Shown one piece after another: positions 43,104 to 51,391 of a stretch of 64,000 bases of DNA. The DNA is from Chloroflexota bacterium. GTDB lineage: Bacteria > Chloroflexota > Chloroflexia > Chloroflexales > Herpetosiphonaceae. The stretch is taken from contig JAIUOC010000005.1 in assembly GCA_020161265.1 (NCBI GenBank), forward strand, positions 1 through 64,000, written 5' to 3'. The translations under genes and the position numbers were made by a program. Position 1 is the first letter of the stretch, and every line of letters starts with the position of its first letter. The notes beneath the pieces are model-generated. The model was not told the origin of the DNA. It ran no database searches and saw nothing but the letters and a program-made list of their open reading frames with translations.

Positions 43104-45251
43104 ATGCAACGATGGAGTAACGTTGGGATTTTTCTACTTGTATGGTTTTTAGTTAGTGGAATCGTGCTTAATCGGGCAGTGAATCCTGTTCAAGCCGCAC
43201 AACCGCTATTGCCTCAATCACTCAGGGTTGCTGAGCAAGCACAGGTTCCTTCCATCCTAGACCAATCAGGAAATCTCAGTGCCACTAGTCTGATCAGCGG
43301 TACCTGGCAATCTGGCTTCAACGATCTCTCATTTGCGAATGGCACAATTACCTCAGCAATTACTGATACTGCTGGTAATTGGTATGTTGGTGGCTATTTC
43401 AACCAAGTTGATGGGGTTGCGGTTAACAATATTGCCCGTTGGGATGGCACAACCTGGTCGGCGCTATCAACCGTTGCAGCTGATTGGGCCAATTGGAACT
43501 ATCGAGTTTCAACAATGGCCTTTTGGGGTGATGATCTCTATGTGGGCGGAGCTAATCTGAGTATCGGTGGGTTGGACTATGTTGATTTAGCGTATTGGGA
43601 TGGTAGCACTTGGCATCAGGCTGGCAGTGGTTTTGATCAATATGGCACAGTGAGCAAGATTGCGGTATTCAATGACGAATTGTTTTTTGCTGGCAGCTTC
43701 GAACAGTTCAACGGAGTTGCTGTCCGATCGTTTGCGCGTTGGGATGGCACAAATATCAACCAACTTTCTACGAATATCCATGAAATAGAGTTTATGCAAG
43801 CTAGCTCAACCAATTTGTATATTGCTGGTAAACGCTGGGTGAATGAGTCATTAGTTGATACCGTGCAAGTTTGGGATGGTACGAATTTTCAAACAATTGC
43901 ATCAGCAGAGATATCCCCGTATAGCCTTAAGATCATTGATAATCAGTTGTATGGAATCCGCAAACTGAGTGCGAATAGTTCGGCCCTCGTCCGCTGGGAT
44001 GGATCAGCCTGGAGTGTTGTGATCGATACGATTCCGTTTGTTATCAATAACTTTGCCTTTGATGCTGATCAATTTTATGCTGAAGCTCAAAATGGAGCAA
44101 GTTTTGCCCTTTATCGCTATGATAACCAACAATGGCAACCGCTAACCACTTGTAATTGTAATGCTGAACATACATTATATTTAGTCAATAATCAATTATT
44201 TATGACCAGTGAGCAACATAAACCGCTATTGAACTATAGCAATAATCAATGGCAAGAATTCGTGGTTAAATCGGCTTATCCCTATACAGCGAAGATTGTT
44301 ACCTATCAAGATGATGTGTATATTGCTTCAATTCAGAAAGTGTTAATCAATGATGTTTATAAAGAAGTCAATTATGTACGAAGTTGGGAAGATAATACGT
44401 GGAAAGTAGTTTATCAAATTTCAAATACCCACACGCTTATCGATATGAAAGCCACTGATATAGGCGTATATTTGTTGATTCAGAATGATTCAACCGAATA
44501 TTATGATATCTATTATTATAAGCAAGGACAAAATGGGGTTAATATTTTGCCAGATATTGAAATAGGCTTAAGTGAAATACTTAAATTATTTGTACTCAAT
44601 GGCAATACACTCTATGCGATTATTATAAATTCAATCTATAAATGGAATGGAACACAATGGGTTTTTGAGACTACTTTACCCTATCAAAATCCTTACAGGC
44701 ATTGGATTGACCCATTTATCTATAACCAACAATTACATCTATTAACAGAGGCTGGGCGTAGCCTTGACAATCGACCGTTATTACGAATTTTTCGCCGTGA
44801 TGGAAACCAATGGATTAACCAAAATATTGTGTTAGAAGGCTACTTGAGTGATAGTTCGGCAAATGCCAATGGTTTATATATCGCTGGTCAGTTTTATCAC
44901 AATGATCAGGTTTATCACTTGGTTAAATGGGATGGAACCCAGCTTCAGTTTATTGATACGCAAACCGTACTGATTACTTCGGTTGCTGCTGAAGGCAATA
45001 ATGTGTATGTGGGCGGCCTGTTCAATCAGTTGCCTGGCTGTGTTTGCTATAACCTTGGCTATTGGAATGGTAGTGCATGGCAACCAGTCGATGGCGGTAC
45101 CAATGGTCTGATTGAAAGTTTGTCTCTCTCTGGCAGGCGCTTATATATGCATGGATGGTTTAGCCAAACTGGCGATGTAGCGGCGGTTGGGTTTGGGGGA
45201 TGGGTTAGAAATTATCCCTATAAGAATCATCTGCCATTTGTGAATAAGTAA
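43104..45251 (+). CDS. Secreted WDGTxW-repeat (beta-propeller-like) protein 3
   Basis: A 715-residue exported protein, closely similar to protein 1 along its whole length (shared FAFDADQFYAE, IDMKATD, LLRIFRRDG, QNIVLEGYLSDS, LPGCVCYNLGYWNG). It has a signal peptide with VGIFLLVWFLVSGIVLN and cut near VQAAQP, then about eleven W-D/N-G-x-x-W repeats. CxC pairs are at TTCNCNAE and PGCVCYN. The tail is HLPFVNK. The middle of the gene (about 44.2-44.7 kb) is AT-rich, with a loose run of tyrosines, and may be evolving fastest. Function unknown, as for its paralogues. Confidence 0.8.
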   Translation: MQRWSNVGIFLLVWFLVSGIVLNRAVNPVQAAQPLLPQSLRVAEQAQVPSILDQSGNLSATSLISGTWQSGFNDLSFANGTITSAITDTAGNWYVGGYFNQVDGVAVNNIARWDGTTWSALSTVAADWANWNYRVSTMAFWGDDLYVGGANLSIGGLDYVDLAYWDGSTWHQAGSGFDQYGTVSKIAVFNDELFFAGSFEQFNGVAVRSFARWDGTNINQLSTNIHEIEFMQASSTNLYIAGKRWVNESLVDTVQVWDGTNFQTIASAEISPYSLKIIDNQLYGIRKLSANSSALVRWDGSAWSVVIDTIPFVINNFAFDADQFYAEAQNGASFALYRYDNQQWQPLTTCNCNAEHTLYLVNNQLFMTSEQHKPLLNYSNNQWQEFVVKSAYPYTAKIVTYQDDVYIASIQKVLINDVYKEVNYVRSWEDNTWKVVYQISNTHTLIDMKATDIGVYLLIQNDSTEYYDIYYYKQGQNGVNILPDIEIGLSEILKLFVLNGNTLYAIIINSIYKWNGTQWVFETTLPYQNPYRHWIDPFIYNQQLHLLTEAGRSLDNRPLLRIFRRDGNQWINQNIVLEGYLSDSSANANGLYIAGQFYHNDQVYHLVKWDGTQLQFIDTQTVLITSVAAEGNNVYVGGLFNQLPGCVCYNLGYWNGSAWQPVDGGTNGLIESLSLSGRRLYMHGWFSQTGDVAAVGFGGWVRNYPYKNHLPFVNK

Positions 45252-45260
45252 GCCTACTTG

Positions 45261-45299
45261 ACGAGCCTAGCTCTGCATCAAGCGTCTAGGCTCGTTTGT
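45261..45299 (+). terminator. Rho-independent terminator after WDGTxW gene 3
   Basis: ACGAGCCTAG (45261-45270) and CTAGGCTCGT (45286-45295) form a perfect 10-bp stem, followed by TTGTG. It separates the array from the convergent heptose genes. Confidence 0.75.
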
Positions 45300-45306
45300 G
45301 CTTGAT

Positions 45307-45801
45307 TTACTCGCTGCGAATTTTGGCAATCAGGTTGCTGGTCGATAATCCTGCTTGATACTGAATCAGTTCAACCTTGCCGCCATAGGCTAAAACAATA
45401 CGTGCCTCAGGTAAATCTTTGCCATCACTAGCTTGCTCAGGATGGGCGTAATCGCCGCCTTTAACATAAACATCCGGTTGTAAGGCACTGACTAATGGCT
45501 CAGCGGTCAGCGATTCGAATAGCGTGACATAATCGACCGAGCGTAATGCTGCTAGCACAATTCCGCGCTGAAGTTCAGGCACAATTGGGCGGGTTGGGCC
45601 TTTGTAGCCACGGACTGAAGCATCGCTATTCAAGCCAACAATCAACCGATCACCCAAGGATCGGGCTGCTTGCAAGTAGTTTACATGACCAGCATGGACT
45701 AAATCGAACGCGCCATTGGTAAAAACCATAGTCAAGCCCTGTGCGCGCCACTGCTGGCGGAGCGCCACTAAATCGGCTAAATCAGTAAATGGTGAATTCA
45801 T
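45307..45801 (-). CDS. rfaE2: Heptose 1-phosphate nucleotidyltransferase (HldE C-domain / RfaE2 type)
   Basis: A 164-residue nucleotidyltransferase with MVFTNGAFDLVHAGHVNYLQAARSLGD (the HxGH motif near residue 32), LNSDASVRGYKGPTRPI and PDVYVKGGDY, the RfaE bifunctional-protein domain II pattern. It would load glycero-manno-heptose 1-phosphate with a nucleotide, usually AMP. The ATG at 45801 follows GAGG and lies 7 nt after the kinase stop; a TTG eight codons earlier would overlap the kinase gene. The partner kinase is next door, so the HldE functions are encoded as two genes here. Confidence 0.87.
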   Translation of the reverse strand: MNSPFTDLADLVALRQQWRAQGLTMVFTNGAFDLVHAGHVNYLQAARSLGDRLIVGLNSDASVRGYKGPTRPIVPELQRGIVLAALRSVDYVTLFESLTAEPLVSALQPDVYVKGGDYAHPEQASDGKDLPEARIVLAYGGKVELIQYQAGLSTSNLIAKIRSE

Positions 45802-45808
45802 CAAAGCC

Positions 45809-46804
45809 TCATACAATCTGGCCAAATTGAATTAATGCGCTTTGCAGTTCGTTGGGGCTAACCGTGGCCACGCCAATTCGTCGTACTACCAAGGCTGCCG
45901 CAGTATTAGCAAGTTGGGCGGCAATTAGTGGGCTATGACCAGCACACAAACTGAGGGTTGCGGTAGCAATAAAGGTATCGCCTGCCCCGGTTGCATCAAA
46001 AACTTCGCCAATTGGCACTGCTGGAATATGATGAATGCCTGCTGGATCGAGTAGCGAAAAGCCCGCCCCGCCTCTGGTAATCACCACCGCCGCCAATTTG
46101 AGTTGATCACGCAAGCGTTCTAAGCCCTGTTCAACTTGTTGATCATTGGTTAAACGCTGGCCAAGCCAGGCCTCAGCTTCGCCCAAATTACACTTAAGGA
46201 AATCAGCTCCGGCGTAGGGTTCAAAGCGACCTTGGCTATCAACTGTGAGCAAGGTTTGATATTGTTGACATAATTGTTGGATGTGTTGAATAAGCCGCTC
46301 ACTAAGCCAGCCCACCCGATAATCTGAGCATAATACAGCATCGACTTGGGGAATTAATTGGCCTAATAATTCGATCGCCTGATCTTCAAAAGCTGGATCA
46401 ACAGGCCGCCGATCAATTTTATCAAGCCGTGCGACTTGTTGGGCTACGGTCAATTGCACCGAGGCCAAAATACGGGTTTTGGTGGTAGTTGGGCGTTGCT
46501 CATCGCGCAGCAATCCAGCGGTGCTTACCTTGCGTTTATGCAAGGCATTGGCTAATTCTTGGCCAGCCTGATCAGCGCCGATTAATGCCACAATGCCAGC
46601 GTTGCTGCCGAGCGCTGTGATGTTGGCAGCGGGATTGGCCGCACCACCAGGGATAATCCGCCGCTGCTCAAATTCTAAAACTGGAATTGCCGCCTCGCGC
46701 GATAGCCGTTCGGGCTTGCCATACAAATATTCATCGAGCACAACATCGCCAACCACCAGTACGCGGCGATTGGCGAGTTGGGCCACATGTTCAACCGTGA
46801 TCAT
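45809..46804 (-). CDS. rfaE1: Heptose 7-phosphate kinase (HldE N-domain / RfaE1 type), PfkB family
   Basis: A 331-residue PfkB-type kinase: VLVVGDVVLDEYLYGKPERLSREAAIPVLEF (the RfaE form of the start), the glycine-rich RRIIPGGAANPAANI, and the PfkB signature EVFDATGAGDTFIATATLSL with the catalytic Asp. It would make heptose 1,7-bisphosphate from heptose 7-phosphate. GAG lies 7 nt before ATG 46804; an alternative ATG is two codons earlier. Epimerase and phosphatase steps are not in the window, though the phosphatase-like genes nearby are of other families. Confidence 0.87.
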   Translation of the reverse strand: MITVEHVAQLANRRVLVVGDVVLDEYLYGKPERLSREAAIPVLEFEQRRIIPGGAANPAANITALGSNAGIVALIGADQAGQELANALHKRKVSTAGLLRDEQRPTTTKTRILASVQLTVAQQVARLDKIDRRPVDPAFEDQAIELLGQLIPQVDAVLCSDYRVGWLSERLIQHIQQLCQQYQTLLTVDSQGRFEPYAGADFLKCNLGEAEAWLGQRLTNDQQVEQGLERLRDQLKLAAVVITRGGAGFSLLDPAGIHHIPAVPIGEVFDATGAGDTFIATATLSLCAGHSPLIAAQLANTAAALVVRRIGVATVSPNELQSALIQFGQIV

Positions 46805-46825
46805 GCACATTCTCAGTATTCAAAA

Positions 46826-47602
46826 TTAGCCAACCATTTTCACCAACCAACGAGTGAAGGCTGGAAAGATCCGATATGCTACCCCAAACACATGATAAAT
46901 CCGCGGAATAACCCGCTGGGTGGTGGGGTTGGCCGCCACATGCAGCACGATCTCGGTGACATCGTGGGGCTTGAGCATGCCAAAGATTGAAGCAAAACGC
47001 GACATCTTATTAAAGTCGGCTGATTCAAAAAAGGGCGTGGCGATCGGCGCGGGGCAAACCAACGAACATTTGATCGGCGTGCCACGCAATTCAATTTGCA
47101 AGGCTTCTGAGGCCGCCATCAAGGCATGTTTTGAGGCTGAATAACTGCCCATGTTGTGGGTTGAAACCAAGCCTGCCACCGAAGCCACATTGACAATATG
47201 GCCACTATTTTGCTTGCGCATAACAGGCAAGACCGCCCGAATACAATGCATTGCCCCAAAATAATTTACCGTGATCATGCCTTCGATATGTTTCCATTCG
47301 ATTTGCTCAATCGAATCGAAGACCCCATAGCCAGCATTGTTGATTAGTAAATCGACCCGACCAAACGTAGCAATTGCTTGCTCGACCAAGGCTTGCACTG
47401 CCTGCGCATCACTTACATCGGTAGCAACCGCCAGTGCTTTGGCTCCGGTTTGGTTGATAGCTGCCGCCAGCTCGTTTAATTGCTCGGCGGAACGGGCAGC
47501 CAGCACCACATTGGCCCCGCCACGCGCCAAACCTTCAGCGATCAACTTGCCAATGCCCGATGATGCTCCGGTGATAATGGCGGTTTTGCCCGCAAAACTC
47601 AT
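46826..47602 (-). CDS. Short-chain dehydrogenase/reductase (SDR)
   Basis: A 258-residue classical SDR: TGASSGIGKLIAEGLA cofactor loop, NNAGYGVFDS, catalytic Ser in VNVASVAGLVST and YSASK near residue 153. The C-terminus is longer and hydrophobic (IYHVFGVAYRIFPAFTRWLVKMVG), like the DltE/YqjQ-type or lipid-acting SDRs that touch the membrane. Substrate unknown. The ATG overlaps the stop of the phosphatase gene by ATGA, so the two are coupled. Confidence 0.85.
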   Translation of the reverse strand: MSFAGKTAIITGASSGIGKLIAEGLARGGANVVLAARSAEQLNELAAAINQTGAKALAVATDVSDAQAVQALVEQAIATFGRVDLLINNAGYGVFDSIEQIEWKHIEGMITVNYFGAMHCIRAVLPVMRKQNSGHIVNVASVAGLVSTHNMGSYSASKHALMAASEALQIELRGTPIKCSLVCPAPIATPFFESADFNKMSRFASIFGMLKPHDVTEIVLHVAANPTTQRVIPRIYHVFGVAYRIFPAFTRWLVKMVG

Positions 47603-48141
47603 AATTCTGCTCCTTGCTGTGCCCAATCGCGGGCAAATTGCTCTAAAGCTCGGCGTTGCCAGGGATGCAAGTGAACAATTGGGCGACGCGCCTTAACTAA
47701 ATTCCATGCGCTTTCCAAATCCATGCCTTGGGCGATCAGCACGGCTGTACATAAGGTGGCCGAACGGCTCATCCCTGCGTGGCAATGGATCAACACTTTG
47801 TGGTCAGTTTGGATGGCTTGTTGCACGAAAGCCACGCCTTGTTGCAGCGCCTCAGCACTCGGTGCTTGGCGATCCATGGTTGGTAGCCATAAGTAGCCTT
47901 CGTTGCCTAAATCGCCGAAACGATCTTGGCGCTCGGATTGGAGATTGACTACAACCCGCACACCTTGGGCGTGTAAAATCTGCCAATCGTGGAGATCAAA
48001 AAAACCGCCGAGGTACAGTTGCTCGGTAATTTGGTTGACTCGCGGCTTAACCTTGCCACCAAGCCGCCGATAGAGTCGGCGAGTTCCCATGACTAAATGT
48101 GAGCGCAAAACATAAAACCAATGCTGCAAAACTGCCAGCAT
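47599..48141 (-). CDS. Dual-specificity-phosphatase-like protein
   Basis: A 180-residue protein with the P-loop HCHAGMSRSA (Cys and Arg of the CX5R motif near residues 119-125), and a general-acid Asp in LWLPTMDRQAPS. The start of the domain, ITEQLYLGGFFDLHDWQILHAQGVRVVVNLQSE, is typical of small DSP/PTEN-like phosphatases. The N-terminal 35 residues are basic and partly hydrophobic and may bind the membrane. It may act on phospho-Ser/Tyr or on a phosphatidylglycerol-phosphate-like lipid. It overlaps an SDR with a hydrophobic tail. Confidence 0.85.
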   Translation of the reverse strand: MLAVLQHWFYVLRSHLVMGTRRLYRRLGGKVKPRVNQITEQLYLGGFFDLHDWQILHAQGVRVVVNLQSERQDRFGDLGNEGYLWLPTMDRQAPSAEALQQGVAFVQQAIQTDHKVLIHCHAGMSRSATLCTAVLIAQGMDLESAWNLVKARRPIVHLHPWQRRALEQFARDWAQQGAEL

Positions 48142-48220
48142 ACCTCAATCCTTTATCAGTTTTTATCGGTGATTAACGACCGCAAGCCATTGTACCACGC
48201 TGTACCAAGCTGATTAAGGC

Positions 48221-48226
48221 TATAAT
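48221..48226 (+). promoter_or_regulatory. -10 element of sfsA
   Basis: TATAAT lies 31 nt before the GTG start of sfsA. No good -35 is found at 16-18 nt. A TGTACCA repeat (48191-48205) lies just upstream. Confidence 0.4.
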
Positions 48227-48256
48227 GGCTTTCGTTTTTTAGCGATAAGGGCGATT

Positions 48257-49003
48257 GTGGAAACAACGATTCAAATTGGCTTAGTTGGTGGTGCGCCGTT
48301 GGTGCAAGCCACTTTTTTGGAGCGGCCAAATCGCTTTTTGGTGCTGGCTCAATTGGCCGATGGTTCGATTGTGCAGGCACATTTAGCTGATCGAGGCCGT
48401 TTGTTGACCAAACTCGTGCCAGGAGCGCAACTCGTGCTCGGCCACAAACCAGCCGAAGGCCGCAAAACCGCCTATCAAGTGGCCGGAGTGTATCAGGCCA
48501 ACGAGCTGGTTTCATTGGATACAGGCTTGCCAAATCGTTTGGTTGAGGCGGCATTGCGAGCGCAAGCCCTAGCGCCGTTTGCCGAATATCGCCATGTTGA
48601 GCGTGAAGTCAAACTTGGGGCAAGCCGTTTTGATTTTGGGCTGGCTCCAGCTCCGCCAAGCAAAGCCAAACGTCATGGCGGCGATTGCCCATGGTTGGTC
48701 GAGGTAAAAAGCGTTGGCGATGCTGAGCATGGTTTGGCGTTATTTCCGGATGCGCCGACCGTGCGTGGGCGACGGCATTTGCTCGAATTGGCCGAATTGC
48801 ATGAACAAGGGCGGCGCACCGCTGTGGTTTTTATTGTGCAACGTGGCGATGCCCAGCGGGTTGCCGTCAACCGCCAAATTGATCCAGCCTTTGCTGAAAC
48901 TTTAGCCGCAGTAGCTACCCGTGGTGTTGAAATTTATGCCTATCGTTGCCCCTTGAGCCTTGCTGGCATTCGCTTGGCCGAGCAATTGCCCGTTGAATTG
49001 TAG
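48257..49003 (+). CDS. sfsA: SfsA-family sugar fermentation stimulation protein homologue
   Basis: A 248-residue SfsA protein: N-terminal LVQATFLERPNRFLVLAQL with VQAHLADRGRL (the family GRL DNA-contact region), then the nuclease-like core RFDFGL, LVEVKSVG (Asp, Glu and Lys of a PD-(D/E)XK-like site) and ALFPDAPTVRGRRHLLELAEL. SfsA binds DNA and has been tied to maltose metabolism in E. coli; its biochemical role remains uncertain. The GTG start is backed by AAGG six nt upstream. It has a stand-alone transcript. Confidence 0.9.
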   Translation: METTIQIGLVGGAPLVQATFLERPNRFLVLAQLADGSIVQAHLADRGRLLTKLVPGAQLVLGHKPAEGRKTAYQVAGVYQANELVSLDTGLPNRLVEAALRAQALAPFAEYRHVEREVKLGASRFDFGLAPAPPSKAKRHGGDCPWLVEVKSVGDAEHGLALFPDAPTVRGRRHLLELAELHEQGRRTAVVFIVQRGDAQRVAVNRQIDPAFAETLAAVATRGVEIYAYRCPLSLAGIRLAEQLPVEL

Positions 49004-49007
49004 AAGT

Positions 49008-49207
49008 TGGGGATCAGATGGCAGGGGCTAGGGATCAGGGCCAAGTTTTGAGTTTGGTATTTGATGACGATCTATAGAGCTGACATGAACCAATGGAAAG
49101 TTATCAAGACCTAGGGGTCAGTTTCGCCATGCATTTGACTGATTATGTTTTGGCTTAATACCTGACCCCTGACAACTAGCCCCTGATCCCTGCCCTATGT
49201 TCTATGT
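49008..49207. repeat. Intergenic repeat cluster
   Basis: A GGCAGGGGCTAGGGATCAGGG-like word near 49020-49040 is mirrored by a CCCCTGATCCCTGCC word near 49180-49194, making the cluster roughly an inverted repeat. CTGACCCCTGA (49162-49172) matches 27968-27978, and CCCTATGTTCTATG near 49194 is the complement of a CATAGAACATAGGG word near 27742. No coding frame. Confidence 0.75.
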
Positions 49208-49209
49208 TC

Positions 49210-50064
49210 TTAGCTGCCACTTTTCTTAGTCATTTTGGAGAGCATATCCCACATTTCGTTGGGCAAGCGATCAAGCCCTGAGAATTGGCCAGCGCCATAC
49301 AGCCACTCGCCGCCATCAATCGTGATGCATTCGCCGTTGATATAGCCGGCTTCGTCGGCCAACATATAGGCAGCTAAATTGGCCAGTTCGATATGTTCGC
49401 CAACGCGGCGTAATGGCACACGATTGAGCGCTTGTTCAGCTAGTTCGGGTGTTGGGGCAAGCCGTTCCCACGCGCCTTGAGTTGGGAACGGACCAGGCGC
49501 GATCGCATTCATGCGAATGCCATAGCGTGCCCATTCGACCGCTAACGAACGGGTCAGGGCCAAAACCCCAGCTTTGGCTGCTGCCGATGGCACAACAAAG
49601 CCACTGCCCGACCAGGCATAGGTTGTAACGATGTTCAAACATTGGCCACCGCGTCCAGCTTCGATCCACTTTTTGCCTAAAGCCAAGGTGCAGTAGAAGG
49701 TGCCATGCAGCACAATCCCCAAAACCGCATCAACTGCGCGGTGCGAAAGCTTCTCGGTTGGGCTGATAAAGTTGCCAGCAGCGTTGTTTACCAAAATATC
49801 GACTGTGCCGAAATGGTTCCAAACGGCCTCGATCATCTGGTCAACCGCTTCGGGGTCGCGCACATCGCAGGGCACGGTAAAAACTTCGCCGCCTTTGGCT
49901 GCCATCATTTCGCTGGCCGCAGTGCTCAATTTCTCGGCATTGCGGCTGGTAATTGCCAACTTTGCCCCCAACTCAAGGAAGCGCTCACCCATTGAGCGCC
50001 CCAATCCCGAACCCCCGCCAGTGATGATGATCACTTTGTCTTTGAGCAGATCTGAACGAAACAT
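49210..50064 (-). CDS. SDR resembling 2,4-dienoyl-CoA reductase
   Basis: A 284-residue SDR with ITGGGSGLGRSMGERFLELG, NNAAGNFISPTEKLS and a cofactor-binding core. In place of YxxxK it has SAAAK (PSAAAKAGVLALTRSLAVEW), and the NNAAGNF...LS / GPFPTQGA pattern is shared with peroxisome-type 2,4-dienoyl-CoA reductases, which also lack that Tyr. It would reduce dienoyl-CoA with NADPH in unsaturated fatty acid breakdown. AGGAGG stands 6 nt before ATG 50064. It is transcribed in the same direction as aroA, 31 nt away. Confidence 0.82.
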   Translation of the reverse strand: MFRSDLLKDKVIIITGGGSGLGRSMGERFLELGAKLAITSRNAEKLSTAASEMMAAKGGEVFTVPCDVRDPEAVDQMIEAVWNHFGTVDILVNNAAGNFISPTEKLSHRAVDAVLGIVLHGTFYCTLALGKKWIEAGRGGQCLNIVTTYAWSGSGFVVPSAAAKAGVLALTRSLAVEWARYGIRMNAIAPGPFPTQGAWERLAPTPELAEQALNRVPLRRVGEHIELANLAAYMLADEAGYINGECITIDGGEWLYGAGQFSGLDRLPNEMWDMLSKMTKKSGS

Positions 50065-50095
50065 GCACAACCTCCTTGTTGGGCTATCGGCGCGA

Positions 50096-51391
50096 TCAGG
50101 CTTCTTTGATCTGCGCGTAATGGTGCCAGAATGTTGGGTACGAGACGGTCACGGCTTCAGCTTCGTCGATAATCGTTTCGCCTTCGGCCACTAAGCCAGC
50201 CACCGCCAAGGCCATCGCGATACGATGATCACCATGCGATTGAACGTTAGCGCCTTGGAGTTCACCACCACCAGCGATGATCATGCCATCGGGTGTGGCT
50301 TCGAGGGTCGCCCCCATGGCTGTTAATTCGCTAACCACGGTGGCTACCCGATCGGTTTCTTTGGCCCGTAGTTCTTCGGCATCGGCAACCACGGTTTCGC
50401 CAACTGCGCAGGCTGCCGCCACCGCCAGCACTGGAATTTCATCGATCAAACGGGGAATTAAATCACCATCGATGCGGGTGCCTCGTAATCCACCGCCACG
50501 CACGGTTACATCGCCAACAGGCTCTGCGCCTTCATTGCGCTCATTGCTGATCGTAATATCAGCGCCCATGGCCTTGAGCACATCGAGCGCTCCGCTGCGG
50601 CTCGTGTTTAATCCAACGCCCAAGGTGGTAATTTCGGCATCAGGGTGAATCGCTGCGGCTACCCACCAAAAGGTTGCCGACGAAGGATCGCCTGGAACAT
50701 GCAACGAAAGTGGATAGGGGAAAACCGGATGACTGGGTGGATAGAGCACAATCTCATCATCTTTAACGGTAAGATCAACTCCCATCGCGATTAGCATGCG
50801 CTCAGTATGGTCGCGACTAACGATCTTGCCCGATAAACGCATTGGCGCATCGCCAGTTAAACCAGCCAAAAGCAAGGCCGATTTAACTTGGGCACTGGCG
50901 ATCGGCAATTCGTAGTTGCCACCATGAATGGTTGTGCCACGAATCACCAAGGGTGCACGATTGCCGTTATCGCGGCCATCGAGCTTGGCTCCTAGTTGGC
51001 GTAATGGTTCGGTGATGCGACGCTGAGGGCGTGAACGCAACGATGCATCGCCAGTCAGCACGCTCAAAAATGGCTGGCCAGCCAACAAACCTGCTAACAA
51101 TCGGAGGGTTGTGCCCGAATTACCACAATCTAAAACGTCGCTTGGCTCGCGCAGGCCACGCAAACCCCGCCCGAACACTCGCACCTTATCGTCGCTGTGT
51201 TCAATTTCAACGCCCATTTGGCGCAAACAGGCGATCGACGAAAGACAATCAGCGCCCGGTAAGAAGCCCGTAATTTCGGCATTGCCCTCAGCCAAAGCAT
51301 TGAACAACACCGAACGATGCGAGATTGATTTGTCACCTGGGACGCTAATTGCTCCGCGCAGGCGCTTGGCATGACTAACTGTCTGTTTCAT
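50096..51391 (-). CDS. aroA: 3-phosphoshikimate 1-carboxyvinyltransferase (EPSP synthase)
   Basis: A 431-residue enzyme: LRGAISVPGDKSISHRSVLFNALAEG, LDCGNSGTTLRLLAGLLAG, QRRITEPLRQLGA, and the RAKETDRVATVVSEL and GDHRIAMALAVAGL signatures near the C-terminus. It transfers enolpyruvate from PEP to shikimate 3-phosphate in aromatic amino acid synthesis. The start at 51391 is set by the conserved N-terminus and lies inside the translin-family gene, overlapping by 17 nt. A longer reading adds 23 residues unlike the family. No other aro genes are near. Confidence 0.95.
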   Translation of the reverse strand: MKQTVSHAKRLRGAISVPGDKSISHRSVLFNALAEGNAEITGFLPGADCLSSIACLRQMGVEIEHSDDKVRVFGRGLRGLREPSDVLDCGNSGTTLRLLAGLLAGQPFLSVLTGDASLRSRPQRRITEPLRQLGAKLDGRDNGNRAPLVIRGTTIHGGNYELPIASAQVKSALLLAGLTGDAPMRLSGKIVSRDHTERMLIAMGVDLTVKDDEIVLYPPSHPVFPYPLSLHVPGDPSSATFWWVAAAIHPDAEITTLGVGLNTSRSGALDVLKAMGADITISNERNEGAEPVGDVTVRGGGLRGTRIDGDLIPRLIDEIPVLAVAAACAVGETVVADAEELRAKETDRVATVVSELTAMGATLEATPDGMIIAGGGELQGANVQSHGDHRIAMALAVAGLVAEGETIIDEAEAVTVSYPTFWHHYAQIKEA

